A DNA stretch of 64,000 nt from positions 372,001 through 436,000 of the forward strand of contig NZ_CP010310.2 in assembly GCF_000815105.2 (NCBI RefSeq), read 5' to 3'. Made by a program: the position numbers and the translations under genes. Source of the stretch: Pandoraea pulmonicola (GTDB taxonomy: Bacteria > Pseudomonadota > Gammaproteobacteria > Burkholderiales > Burkholderiaceae). Under the pieces are notes generated by a model, which did not search any database, was not told the DNA's origin, and saw nothing but the letters and a program-made list of their open reading frames with translations. Below are positions 28,273 to 37,437 of this stretch, in pieces; positions within the stretch are counted from its first letter, which is position 1, and every line of letters begins with the position of its first letter.

Positions 28273-28867
28273 ACGCGAAGCGAAACCGGGCGTCGCAGGC
28301 GCCCGATGTTTCCGAACGATAAAAGCAAAAGGCGCCTGCAAGGCGCTTTCAGATCGCGTGTTGCCCCTATGTTGAAGATGTCATTCAGACATGGCGGGTT
28401 GTCGATGCCGATCGCAAGTTTCCCCTTCAGCTTTCCAATCAAGCACGCCCCCCGTTGTCGATAGAAGCGACGACGTTTCAGGGCGTCGTTCGCTTCACAC
28501 CGATCACAACATCGATTTCGCCGGGAATCACCACAGGAATGACCTGCATGGCGACGTCCTGATTCCCCACTCTCCTTCATTTGCTCGAGACCCTGTTTCA
28601 GGGCTGCTGTCGCTTGTTGACATCGACAGCGTTGAGGGGGGCGAGTGTTTGCACACACGCAGGATGGAATCCCACGAGCAACGCCGACATCAGGCGCCGA
28701 TGATCAAGTTATGAATTTTTTAAGAATCTCGAATTCGATGATGAATTTATGAAAAGTGGTGGCTATGGGGAAAATCGTTAATGAATGTACCTATTATTTG
28801 GCGTACGAAGTTTGTAACGATGAAACATAAATCAAAACATATCCCCATGTAGTCGTAAAACGAATCC
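28273..28867. other. AT-rich gap upstream of the CDI locus
   Basis: 595 bases. The first ~80 bases hold a weak hairpin (GCGCC 28332-28336 with GGCGC 28342-28346) after the MarR gene. The part from about 28700 to 28867 is strikingly AT-rich against the chromosome and contains the cdiA promoter region. No cdiB/TpsB gene and no convincing ORF is present; a short minus-strand reading (28478-28549) with MQVIPVVIPGEIDVVIGVK may be the tail of a lost gene. Confidence 0.55.
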
Positions 28868-31800
28868 ATGAAAACAAAAGAGACAAACGAGAAGCGGCGT
28901 GCGCGGTGCGCGCTCAAGGGAGGAGGCCGCGCGGATGCCGGATTCCTGCGTGCCATGGTGCGAGCGCTCGTTCTGGCTCAGGTCATCGCGCCGCTGTCCT
29001 TGCGCGCGCAGGTCGTCGCGGCCCCAGGCAGCCATGCTCCCACCGTGGTGCAAACGGCCAACGGCATTGCCCAGGTCAACATCACCGCCCCGACGGCGGC
29101 TGGCGTATCGAAGAACGTCTATTCGCAGTTCGACGTGCCGCGCCAGGGCGTCATCCTCAACAACTCACCGACGGTCGTGAACACGCAGCAAGCGGGGTAC
29201 GTCACCGGCAACCCCAACCTTGCGCGCGACCAGGCCGCTCGCGTCATTCTCAACCAGGTCAACAGCAACTCCCCGAGCCAGCTGCGCGGCTATCTCGAAG
29301 TGGCGGGCAAGGCGGCGCAGGTCGTGGTCGCCAACAGCGCGGGCATCATGGTCGATGGCGGAGGCTTCATCAACACCACCCGGGCCGTGCTGACCACGGG
29401 GACTCCCATCCTCGGGGCGGATGGCAGCCTCGCTGGCTACCAGGTCAACGGCGGGCGCCTGTCGATCCAGGGCGAGGGGCTGAACGCCGCCAACGTCGAC
29501 CAAGTCGATCTCATTGCCCGCGCCGTGCAGGTCAATGCGGCGTTGCACGCCAAAAAGCTCAACGTGGTGACGGGCACGAACCGAGTCGATCACGAGAGCC
29601 TGGCGCTCGAGAAGCTGGCGAGTGATGGGACGACATCGGGGGCGACACCCGATGTCGCCATCGACGTGGGTCAACTGGGCGGCATGTATGCACAGCGCAT
29701 TTTCCTGATCGGCACGGAAAACGGCGTGGGCGTATCCAACAAGGGCGTCATCGCCGCACAGGCCGGCGATCTGACGCTCACGACCGAAGGCAAGCTCGTC
29801 TCGAGCGGCACGACCGAGACGAGCGGCCATCTCGCGGTCACGGCGCGCGGCGGGATCGAAAACCGGGGCAGCGTGTATGCAGAGGGCGGCGCCGATTTGC
29901 GCACCGACGCGGCGCTGGAGAACCACGGCGTGTTGGGTGCGGCCGGCGATCTTGCCGCGAGGGCGGCGAGCGTCGCGTCCGACGGTACGTTGGGCGCGGG
30001 TATCGATGCGAATGGCCAGGCAACACTGGCGGGCAATCTGTCGGTCACGGCCACCGGCAAGGTCTCGGCAACGGGCAGCAATGTCGCCCGAGGCGATCTG
30101 AACATTGCGGGTGGCGCGGTGGACCTGAGCGGCAGCCGCACCGATGCGAGCGGCAGCCTCTCGCTCACTTCCACGGCGGCCGACGTCGACCTCCAAAAGG
30201 CCATTGCCACGGCGTCGAACGCGCTGAAGATCCAATCGGCGCAACATGTGCTCAACGCCGGGGGCTCACTCGGCGCCGACACGATTACGCTCGCCGCGAG
30301 GGGGAACATCGACAACCGCGACGCCCAGTCGGTGGCGACGACGCGACTCGATGTGAGCGGCACCGGCATCGACAACCAGGGCGGTCTGCTCCAATCGGGC
30401 GCGGCGCTCACGGTCAAGGGCGCGACGCTGGACAACACGGCAGGCCGTGTCGTCTCACTCGCCGGCGACGATGCGTCGGTCGATATGGCGGGGGAGCTGC
30501 GCAATGCGGGCGGCACCACGGCCCACGGCAAGACGGGCGGGGTGATTGGCGCGAACGGCGATCTTCGGGTGCATGCCGATTCGCTGGTCAATGCGTCGCA
30601 GATCGTGGCCGGCAAGGCGCTTGACGTTGCCGCGACCCAGTTGAACAACGCCGGCGGGGAAGTCATCGGGGGCGGCGACGTCACGCTCGGTGTGGACGGC
30701 ACCCTCGACAATACCGGCGGACGCTTGTTCGGTGGGGCGTCGCTGGCCACGACGAAGGGGAGCACCCGGGTCGTCAACGCGAACGGCACGATCGAGAGCG
30801 CGGGCGACGTGGCGCTGCAGGTGGCGTCGCTCGATAACGCCGCGGGCGCGATCCGCTCGAATCAGGATGTGGGCGTGGGCGGCGCGATGAGCGGCGCGGG
30901 CGAGATGACGGCGGGACGCAACCTGACGGTGGCCGCGGTGGGCGACTACCAGAACTCGGCGACTAACCGTTTGCGTGCGGACGGTGTGCTCAAACTGAGC
31001 TCGACGGGACGCCTGACCAACGACGGTGCGCTCGATGCGCCCGGCACGCTCGACGTCCAGGCGGCAGAAATCGTCAACACGGCCAGTGGCGGTTTCAATG
31101 CCGCAACCACGCATTTGAGCGCGGGGGGACTGTTTTCCAACGCGGGCAGTATCGGTGGCGATACCGTGCGCCTCCAGGCGGGCCACTTCGTCAATACGAA
31201 CGCCGTGTTGGGCAAGGACGTACAGGTCAACGCGAACGACATCGAAAACAATGGGGCGGCCGCCGTCATGGGCGGCGCGAAGCGGCTCGCGTTGTACGCG
31301 CCGAATTCGGTGTCGAACGTCGACGGTGCGTTGCTCTACAGCACCGGCGACATCGAGATTGCGCGCGACGGCACGCGCGATGGTTCGGGACTGCTCGCCA
31401 ACCAGATGGCGACGCTGAACAACCGTTCGGCCAATATCATCGCGGACGGCAATCTGGACATCGCCGCGCACGTGGTGAACAACACGCGCACGAGCATCGT
31501 GACGCAACCCGGCACGCCGGAGAGCAGTACGAAGACCTACCGCCTGTACACCGCGGGGCTGACCATCGGGGACGAGACCCTGGGGCACACCAGCCTGACG
31601 TTCCCGGAGTGGAGGTGGGGGGCGGGCAGAGCGCCGGTGTCGTCGATGCTGCTCGAGCGTCTGGCCAAGCCGATCACCGTCGAGGTGCCGAAGTCCCAGG
31701 TGACGAACCTGGACGCGACATCCAAAACGTTCAGTTTGACCAAGCCGCTCGAAGAGTCGTACCAGGATGCCACGACGGCTGGCAGGGGCCCGTGCGACGA

Positions 31801-34800
31801 CCACGGACAGTGCGCGTCGACCACGAAGACGCGCGAAGTGGGCAAGAACCCCACGCAGTACTACAACAACATCGTCGACAACGGCGCGACGTATCGCATC
31901 ACGTTCTGGCCGGACTGGGATCCGAACACGATGATCCGCCCGGACCAGGCCATCTCTCGCGGCGATCTGGGCATCGATCAGCGCGACTACAACGAGATCG
32001 CGCGGCATATCACGACCACCCGCACACGCGACGAACTCGTCAGTGCGTCCCCGGAAGCCAAGTTGCAGGCGCAGGGGTCGATCCGGATCAATGCCGATGG
32101 GGGCGCCATCAACAACCAGTCGTCGACGATGACGGCCGGCCGCGATCTCATCCGGCGCGCGCAGGGCGGCACGATCAACGACACGGGCATCGTCTTGCAG
32201 GAGAAGGTCGCACAGACGCAGACGTCGACCTTCTACTGGCACCAGAAGTCGGGCGGCGACAGCGAGCAACTGGACGTGGCGTACCCGGTCACGCCGCTGC
32301 CGCCGGTGACGGTGGCCTCGCTGCCGGCCATTGCGCTGGGCGGGCAGTCGGTGCAGTCGTTCGGGCACGACATTACCGTGGCGAGCGTTGACCGATTCGG
32401 CAATACCGTGAACGGCGCGGGGCTCACCCAGACGCTCGGCTCGTCGGCGCAAGCCATTCCCGGCTTCACGCTGCCGCGCAACGGCCTGTTCCAGATCCAC
32501 GCGGCGCCGGGCCAAACTTACCTGGTCGCGACGGACCCTCGTTTTACCGACTATGGGAAGTTCATTTCCAGCGATCACATGCTCGGCGAACTGGGGCTCG
32601 ATCCGCAGAAGACGCAAAAGCGCCTGGGCGACGGCTTCTACGAGACGCAACTGGTGCGAGACCAGATCACGGGCCTGACCGGCAAGACGCTGCTGGCGGG
32701 CTATACCGATTACCTCGACGAGTATACGGCGCTGCTCAATAACGGGGTGGCGTACGGCAAGCAGTTCGGGCTGACGGTGGGCGTGGGCCTGTCGGATGCG
32801 CAGATGAAGCAGTTGACCACCGACATGGTGTGGCTGGTCTCGCAGGACGTGACGCTGCCGGACGGCTCGGTGCAGTCCGTGCTGGTGCCCAAGGTGTATC
32901 TGGCGCAAGCCAATCGGGTCGACCTGACGAATACCGGCGCGTTGGTGGGCGGCGGTAGCGTGAAGCTTGCCGCCACGGGGGAGGTCAAGAACAGCGGCCG
33001 GATCGTGAGCGACACGGCGACGACCATTCTTGGCGACGCGATCGTGAACCTCGGTGGTGTCGACAGCGGCGGTACGACGGCGCTCGCCGCCTCGGGCGAC
33101 ATTCGCAACACGGGCGGGCGCGTCGGTGGCAAGGACGTCGTGGTGCAGGCCGGCCGCGACCTGATCAACGAGTCGAGCACGCTGACGCAGACGGCGGGGA
33201 CTGACAATGGAGGCAGTTTCAAGTCGTCGGCGTCGGCCACCGGTATCGGGTCGGTGGGCGTCATATCGGGCACGAACAGCGTGGCGGCCGTGGCCGGGCG
33301 CGACGTGACGCTCAACGCGGGCGCCATCGCCAGCGACGGGGCCGTGGTGGTGGCGGCCGGTCGTGACCTCAAGGCCAATACGGTGACGGTGGGGCAGTCG
33401 CAGACGGTCGGCACGACCGACGGCCAGAATGGCGGCAGCGATGTCGTCACGCAGCACGTGGGCAGCGCGATCTCCGCGGGTGGCAACCTGACGACCGTCT
33501 CCGGGCGCGATACCACGCTGACCGGTGCGACGCTGGCGGCCGGCGGCAATGCGACGGTGCTGGCGGGCAACGACGTGAGCGTCACCGCCGCCAAGGACTC
33601 GCATACGCACGACGAGCGCTCGTTTGGCGGCTCGCTGCAATATACGAAGTCGTCGCTCGACGAGGCGGTGCGCGGTTCGTCCGTCAGTGCGGGCGGCAAT
33701 GTCCTGGTCGGCGCGGGGCAGACGGGTGCGGTCAATGGCGTGTTGGGCACCTATCAGGTCAGTCCGGTAACGGAGCCCACCGGCACGGGCAATCTGTCGG
33801 TGCTGGGCTCGTCGGTGTCGTCGCAAGGCACCGGCACGGTGGCGTTGGCCGCGACCGGCGATGTCAAGACCGGTGCGGTCAGCGAGATCCACGACAGCCG
33901 GAAGTGGCAGCACGACAGCAGTTCCGGTTTCCTGTCGAAGACGGAGGAGACGTCGGCCTCGAGCGCGCACCAGACGATTGCGGTGGGTTCCACGGTTTCC
34001 GGCAATGCGGTGGGGGTGGCGGCGGGACGCGATCTCGTCGTGAGCGGCTCGACCATCGCCGGTACGCAGGATGTGGCGTTGCAGGCCGGGCGAGATCTGC
34101 GCATCGACTCGGCACAGAACGAAAACGAAAGCAGTTCCTTTTACGAGAAGAAGCGCTCGGGCCTGGGGTCATCGGGGGGCGTGGGCATCTCGTATGGCAA
34201 GAACGAGCAGCGCGACTGGACGAACGACAGTGGCGTGACGCAGACGGGCAGCCTGGTGGGCAGCCTGAACGGTAACGTCAGCATGGTGGCGGGCAACGAC
34301 CTGTCGGTGCGAGGCAGTGACATCGTGGCCAAAGGAGATGTGACCGGTATCGGGCAGAACGTCTCGATCGAATCGGCGCAGGAGCGGAACCACCACGATG
34401 AGACGCACGAGTTCAAGAGCTCGGGCTTTACGCTGGCGGTGAAGTCCCCGGTGATCGACGCGGTGCAGAACGTGACGAACCAGGCCAAGGCGGCGGCCGA
34501 CTCGGGCGGCGATGCGCGGGTGTCGGCACTGCGCGGTTACGCGGCGGCCAGCGGGGCGTATGGGGCATACAACGAAGCCAATAAGGCGCTCGATGCGCTC
34601 AAGAGCACTGACCCGAAGGTGAAACCAGAGGCGAAGGTCGAGTTGAGCTGGGGCTCGTCGAGCAGCAAGTCGACGTCGTCGTTTGACGGCACGAACAACG
34701 TGGCGAGCAACATCAAGGCGGGCGGCACGGCGGCGTTCGTTGCAACGGGCGATGCGGCCTCCGGCCAGGGCAACGTGAACGTTGTCGGATCGAATGTCGA

Positions 34801-36949
34801 CGCGAAGGACGTGCTGCTGCAAGCGACGAATCAGGTGAACCTGCGCAATAGCACGGACACGGAGTCGAGCCGTAGCGAGAACGAGTCGAAGAGCGGGAGT
34901 TTCGGGGTGTCGTTCGGCACGGGCGGGTTGGGCGTGTCGGCGTCGATGTCGCGGGCGAATGGCGATGCAAACTCGGATTCGGCCTTCCAGAACAATACGC
35001 ACATCAACGCGGGCAATACGGCGGTGATCGTGAGCGGGGGTGACACGAACATCGTTGGGGCGAATGTGAACGCGGACAAGGTCATCGCCCGTGTGGGCGG
35101 GGATCTGAAGGTGGCGAGCGTACAGGACACGAGCGAGAGCGCCGCGCATCAGCAGAGTGTGGGCGGTGGCTTGAACTTGAGCATGGGCGGTGCGTCGGGG
35201 AGCTTCAGCACCTCGCATGGCAATGCGAGCGGCAGCTACGCGGGGGTGGCGGAGCAGTCGGGGATTCAGGCGGGATCGGGCGGGTTCGATGTGAACGTGG
35301 CGGGCAATACGGATCTGAAGGGGGCGTATATCGCGAGCACGGCCGATCCGTCGAAGAATCAACTGACGACGGGCACACTGACGTTCTCGGATATTCAAAA
35401 TCACTCGGACTACAAGGCCAACAGCTTTGGTGTGGGCGGTGGCTTCTCGGTGGGCAGCGGCGGCGCGAATGAGCGCACGACGGGACCGTCGTCGGGGAAG
35501 AACGCCGGTGGCCTGTCACCGATGCTGCCGCAGTCGGAGAGCGGCAGTGAACGGGGGACAACGCGCAGCGGCGTGAGTGACGGGACGATTACGCTGACGA
35601 ACGGTGCGAGCCAGACGCAGGACGTGGCGAGCCTGAACCGAGAGACGTCTAACCTGAACCAGACGGTGAACCAGACGCCCGATCTGCAGAAGACGCTCGA
35701 TGGACAGTCGCGGTTGATGGGCGCGGCCACGGCAGCGGGTGAAGCGGTAGCGCGGGATATTGGGACGTATGCCGATAAGAAGGCGGCGGAAGCGAAGGAT
35801 CTGGCAAAGAATACCAACGACCCGGCGCTGAAGGCGAAGTACCTGCAAGAGGCGAAGGACTGGTCCGAGGGAGGCGATTCGCGCGCGCTGATGCATACGG
35901 CGGGTGGCGCTATCGTGGCTGGGCTGGGCGGAGGCAATGCGCTGGGCGGCGCGTTAGGCGCTGGAGCGACATCGAAGCTGGGCGGGGTGCTCGATAACCT
36001 GAGCGACCAGATCAGGGATTCGCACCCGACGGGCAATGCCGACATGGATCAGGCGTTAGCCCAGATCGTGACGACGAGCGTTGGGACGGCGGTGGGTGCT
36101 GCTGCCGGCGGCTTGTCTGGAGCTTTCACCGGATTCAACACGGATCGGTTTAATCGACAGCTGCATCCGGATGAGCGGAAGTGGGCGAAGGACAATGCGA
36201 AGGACTTCGCGAAGTTCTACGAAGAAAAGACCGGCAAGGCACTCACTGCGGAGCAGGCGCAGAGTATGCTGCTGGCGAATGGTTATCGTTTGGTGGATGC
36301 GGCGGCAAGCAAGGGACCGGGAGGGGACGCAACAGCTGTGGCGTATATCAGTCAGAACGGTGGCAGGCTGTTCCATGCGACGGCGGAGGAGTACAACAAT
36401 CCGTTCCTGTATGGAAATGCAGATCATTCGTTGACACCCGAACAGCGGGCATTGCCTGGAGCGATCGCCAATCCGAAGGCAGGACTGGTGATAGCAGGTG
36501 GTCTAGTGACGGTGGGTCTTGCGCCTGAACTGGTAGCAGGCGCGTCGGCGGGTACAGCGTATGGACAAGACTTGCTGGCTGCATACAAGGCTGCGCAGGC
36601 AGGGTACTCGCTGACAACGGCGGCCGCAACAGGCGCCGTAACGACCGGAGTAACGTACATCGGTGTGGCCGGAACTGGCGCGGCAGCGGATTCACTCTTT
36701 CATGGGGCTAATTTCAGTGATAGCTTCAACGACCGTTTCTCCGTTGCAGGACTCGCCGGCGCGTCCGTCTTTGGTGCGTATAGCAACATGTTCGCAACGT
36801 CGATGTTCGGATGGGCGGGAGTCCCAAATTCGATTGCAAACATAACAACTATTCCTGGCGTAGTGATTCGCGGGACGAATTTTGCTTTAGGTCAGACAGT
36901 AGGTAAAGCGATCCAGGCGGTCGTCAAATCAGGCGAGTCAAAGGACTGA
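28868..36949 (+). CDS. CdiA/FhaB-like two-partner secretion exoprotein, contact-dependent inhibition toxin
   Basis: 2693 residues. An extended signal region (residues 1-48, basic then hydrophobic VRALVLAQVIAPLSLRAQ) leads into the TPS haemagglutination-activity domain (about 50-175: NGIAQVNITAPTAAGVSKN, ILNQVNSNSPSQLRGYLEVA, VVVANSAGIMVDGGGFINTT). Residues ~180-1000 are FHA1 beta-helix repeats (LDNTAG/LNNAGG types), ~1000-1400 a non-repetitive Tyr/Pro-containing region like the receptor-binding part of CdiA, ~1400-2270 FHA2 repeats, ~2330-2450 a Gly-rich pretoxin region (HTAGGAIVAGLGGGNALGG; HPDERKWAKDNAKDFAKFY), and ~2455-2693 a hydrophobic Ala/Gly-rich toxin end. It lacks a VENN motif. A partner TpsB/CdiB exporter is absent from the window. 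The next gene is the immunity candidate. Confidence 0.9.
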   Translation: MKTKETNEKRRARCALKGGGRADAGFLRAMVRALVLAQVIAPLSLRAQVVAAPGSHAPTVVQTANGIAQVNITAPTAAGVSKNVYSQFDVPRQGVILNNSPTVVNTQQAGYVTGNPNLARDQAARVILNQVNSNSPSQLRGYLEVAGKAAQVVVANSAGIMVDGGGFINTTRAVLTTGTPILGADGSLAGYQVNGGRLSIQGEGLNAANVDQVDLIARAVQVNAALHAKKLNVVTGTNRVDHESLALEKLASDGTTSGATPDVAIDVGQLGGMYAQRIFLIGTENGVGVSNKGVIAAQAGDLTLTTEGKLVSSGTTETSGHLAVTARGGIENRGSVYAEGGADLRTDAALENHGVLGAAGDLAARAASVASDGTLGAGIDANGQATLAGNLSVTATGKVSATGSNVARGDLNIAGGAVDLSGSRTDASGSLSLTSTAADVDLQKAIATASNALKIQSAQHVLNAGGSLGADTITLAARGNIDNRDAQSVATTRLDVSGTGIDNQGGLLQSGAALTVKGATLDNTAGRVVSLAGDDASVDMAGELRNAGGTTAHGKTGGVIGANGDLRVHADSLVNASQIVAGKALDVAATQLNNAGGEVIGGGDVTLGVDGTLDNTGGRLFGGASLATTKGSTRVVNANGTIESAGDVALQVASLDNAAGAIRSNQDVGVGGAMSGAGEMTAGRNLTVAAVGDYQNSATNRLRADGVLKLSSTGRLTNDGALDAPGTLDVQAAEIVNTASGGFNAATTHLSAGGLFSNAGSIGGDTVRLQAGHFVNTNAVLGKDVQVNANDIENNGAAAVMGGAKRLALYAPNSVSNVDGALLYSTGDIEIARDGTRDGSGLLANQMATLNNRSANIIADGNLDIAAHVVNNTRTSIVTQPGTPESSTKTYRLYTAGLTIGDETLGHTSLTFPEWRWGAGRAPVSSMLLERLAKPITVEVPKSQVTNLDATSKTFSLTKPLEESYQDATTAGRGPCDDHGQCASTTKTREVGKNPTQYYNNIVDNGATYRITFWPDWDPNTMIRPDQAISRGDLGIDQRDYNEIARHITTTRTRDELVSASPEAKLQAQGSIRINADGGAINNQSSTMTAGRDLIRRAQGGTINDTGIVLQEKVAQTQTSTFYWHQKSGGDSEQLDVAYPVTPLPPVTVASLPAIALGGQSVQSFGHDITVASVDRFGNTVNGAGLTQTLGSSAQAIPGFTLPRNGLFQIHAAPGQTYLVATDPRFTDYGKFISSDHMLGELGLDPQKTQKRLGDGFYETQLVRDQITGLTGKTLLAGYTDYLDEYTALLNNGVAYGKQFGLTVGVGLSDAQMKQLTTDMVWLVSQDVTLPDGSVQSVLVPKVYLAQANRVDLTNTGALVGGGSVKLAATGEVKNSGRIVSDTATTILGDAIVNLGGVDSGGTTALAASGDIRNTGGRVGGKDVVVQAGRDLINESSTLTQTAGTDNGGSFKSSASATGIGSVGVISGTNSVAAVAGRDVTLNAGAIASDGAVVVAAGRDLKANTVTVGQSQTVGTTDGQNGGSDVVTQHVGSAISAGGNLTTVSGRDTTLTGATLAAGGNATVLAGNDVSVTAAKDSHTHDERSFGGSLQYTKSSLDEAVRGSSVSAGGNVLVGAGQTGAVNGVLGTYQVSPVTEPTGTGNLSVLGSSVSSQGTGTVALAATGDVKTGAVSEIHDSRKWQHDSSSGFLSKTEETSASSAHQTIAVGSTVSGNAVGVAAGRDLVVSGSTIAGTQDVALQAGRDLRIDSAQNENESSSFYEKKRSGLGSSGGVGISYGKNEQRDWTNDSGVTQTGSLVGSLNGNVSMVAGNDLSVRGSDIVAKGDVTGIGQNVSIESAQERNHHDETHEFKSSGFTLAVKSPVIDAVQNVTNQAKAAADSGGDARVSALRGYAAASGAYGAYNEANKALDALKSTDPKVKPEAKVELSWGSSSSKSTSSFDGTNNVASNIKAGGTAAFVATGDAASGQGNVNVVGSNVDAKDVLLQATNQVNLRNSTDTESSRSENESKSGSFGVSFGTGGLGVSASMSRANGDANSDSAFQNNTHINAGNTAVIVSGGDTNIVGANVNADKVIARVGGDLKVASVQDTSESAAHQQSVGGGLNLSMGGASGSFSTSHGNASGSYAGVAEQSGIQAGSGGFDVNVAGNTDLKGAYIASTADPSKNQLTTGTLTFSDIQNHSDYKANSFGVGGGFSVGSGGANERTTGPSSGKNAGGLSPMLPQSESGSERGTTRSGVSDGTITLTNGASQTQDVASLNRETSNLNQTVNQTPDLQKTLDGQSRLMGAATAAGEAVARDIGTYADKKAAEAKDLAKNTNDPALKAKYLQEAKDWSEGGDSRALMHTAGGAIVAGLGGGNALGGALGAGATSKLGGVLDNLSDQIRDSHPTGNADMDQALAQIVTTSVGTAVGAAAGGLSGAFTGFNTDRFNRQLHPDERKWAKDNAKDFAKFYEEKTGKALTAEQAQSMLLANGYRLVDAAASKGPGGDATAVAYISQNGGRLFHATAEEYNNPFLYGNADHSLTPEQRALPGAIANPKAGLVIAGGLVTVGLAPELVAGASAGTAYGQDLLAAYKAAQAGYSLTTAAATGAVTTGVTYIGVAGTGAAADSLFHGANFSDSFNDRFSVAGLAGASVFGAYSNMFATSMFGWAGVPNSIANITTIPGVVIRGTNFALGQTVGKAIQAVVKSGESKD
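34718..36949 (+). repeat. Direct repeat copy A: 3' third of cdiA
   Basis: Codons ~1951-2693 of the large exoprotein gene recur almost unchanged at 37448-39690 (offset about 2730-2741 bases). Identity is near perfect at the DNA level through the FHA2 and pretoxin coding part, and falls off only in the last ~240 codons, where the toxin domains differ. Confidence 0.92.
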
Positions 36950-36961
36950 GGAAATTCGAAG

Positions 36962-37273
36962 ATGTCTGAAATTTTTAGCGGACTTATAGGCGGGCTGTTT
37001 GGTACGGTAATCGGCAAAGTTCTCGGGCGATTCCGTCCTTGGAAGGTATTTGTTGCAACACTTTCTTCGATTTACCTCTGTCTGTTGATAGTGGGGGCGG
37101 TGGGTGTTGGATACAAAAAAACCATCGCAACGTTGCCGCAATTTCTTACTCCATTTGCGATAGGTCTATTCGTTATGATATCGATGGGAGTTACTTTAAT
37201 TGCCGTGCTCGGTCGGACTGCAATTAAGAATTCCAAAGATGAAAAGCCTAAAACCACTGAAACCGGTCCCTGA
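36962..37273 (+). CDS. Membrane immunity protein candidate (CdiI-1)
   Basis: 103 residues; the ATG lies 12 bases after the cdiA stop with GAGGAA upstream, the position of a cdiI gene. The N-terminal Gly-rich amphipathic segment FSGLIGGLFGTVIGKVLGRF is followed by two hydrophobic helices (about residues 28-50 and 58-82) and a Lys/Glu-rich cytoplasmic tail. A membrane immunity protein points to a toxin that acts at the inner membrane; that is inference from context. A diverged paralogue at 39701 follows the second toxin copy. AT content is higher than in neighbouring chromosomal genes. Confidence 0.75.
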   Translation: MSEIFSGLIGGLFGTVIGKVLGRFRPWKVFVATLSSIYLCLLIVGAVGVGYKKTIATLPQFLTPFAIGLFVMISMGVTLIAVLGRTAIKNSKDEKPKTTETGP

Positions 37274-37437
37274 CAGAACAATCACCGCGGCGGCGGAAGC
37301 CGCAAGCTATGGTGCGCTGAGGGACGGGGTCTGGTCGCAGATGATGTGACCGTAAATAGCTATGGGACGATTGGCCCCACGGCATACGCCTCGTGGATGA
37401 TTAAGGCGAAAGGCAAATCCAGGCGCGCAGCACGCCA
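37274..37437. other. Spacer between module 1 and module 2, possible toxin scraps
   Basis: 164 bases between the first immunity gene and the duplicated module. One frame reads ITAAAEAASYGALRDGVWSQ before a stop at 37346-37348, another DDVTVNSYGTIGPTAYASW; these could be scraps of earlier modules but are too short to assign. Confidence 0.35.

Noticed and set aside
28328..28349. Terminator after the MarR gene
   Set aside because: The GCGCC/GGCGC stem is only 5 bp with a bulge and lacks a T-run on the plus strand.
28478..28549. Short minus-strand reading MQVIPVVIPGEIDVVIGVK with tail
   Set aside because: Only 23 codons and no homologous context; it looks like the end of a coding sequence but cannot be assigned.
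30455..33970. 1171-codon open frame on the minus strand opposite the large exoprotein gene
   Set aside because: It is an antisense shadow of the repetitive high-GC cdiA coding sequence: Arg/His/Ala-rich, without motifs, start signals or family similarity.
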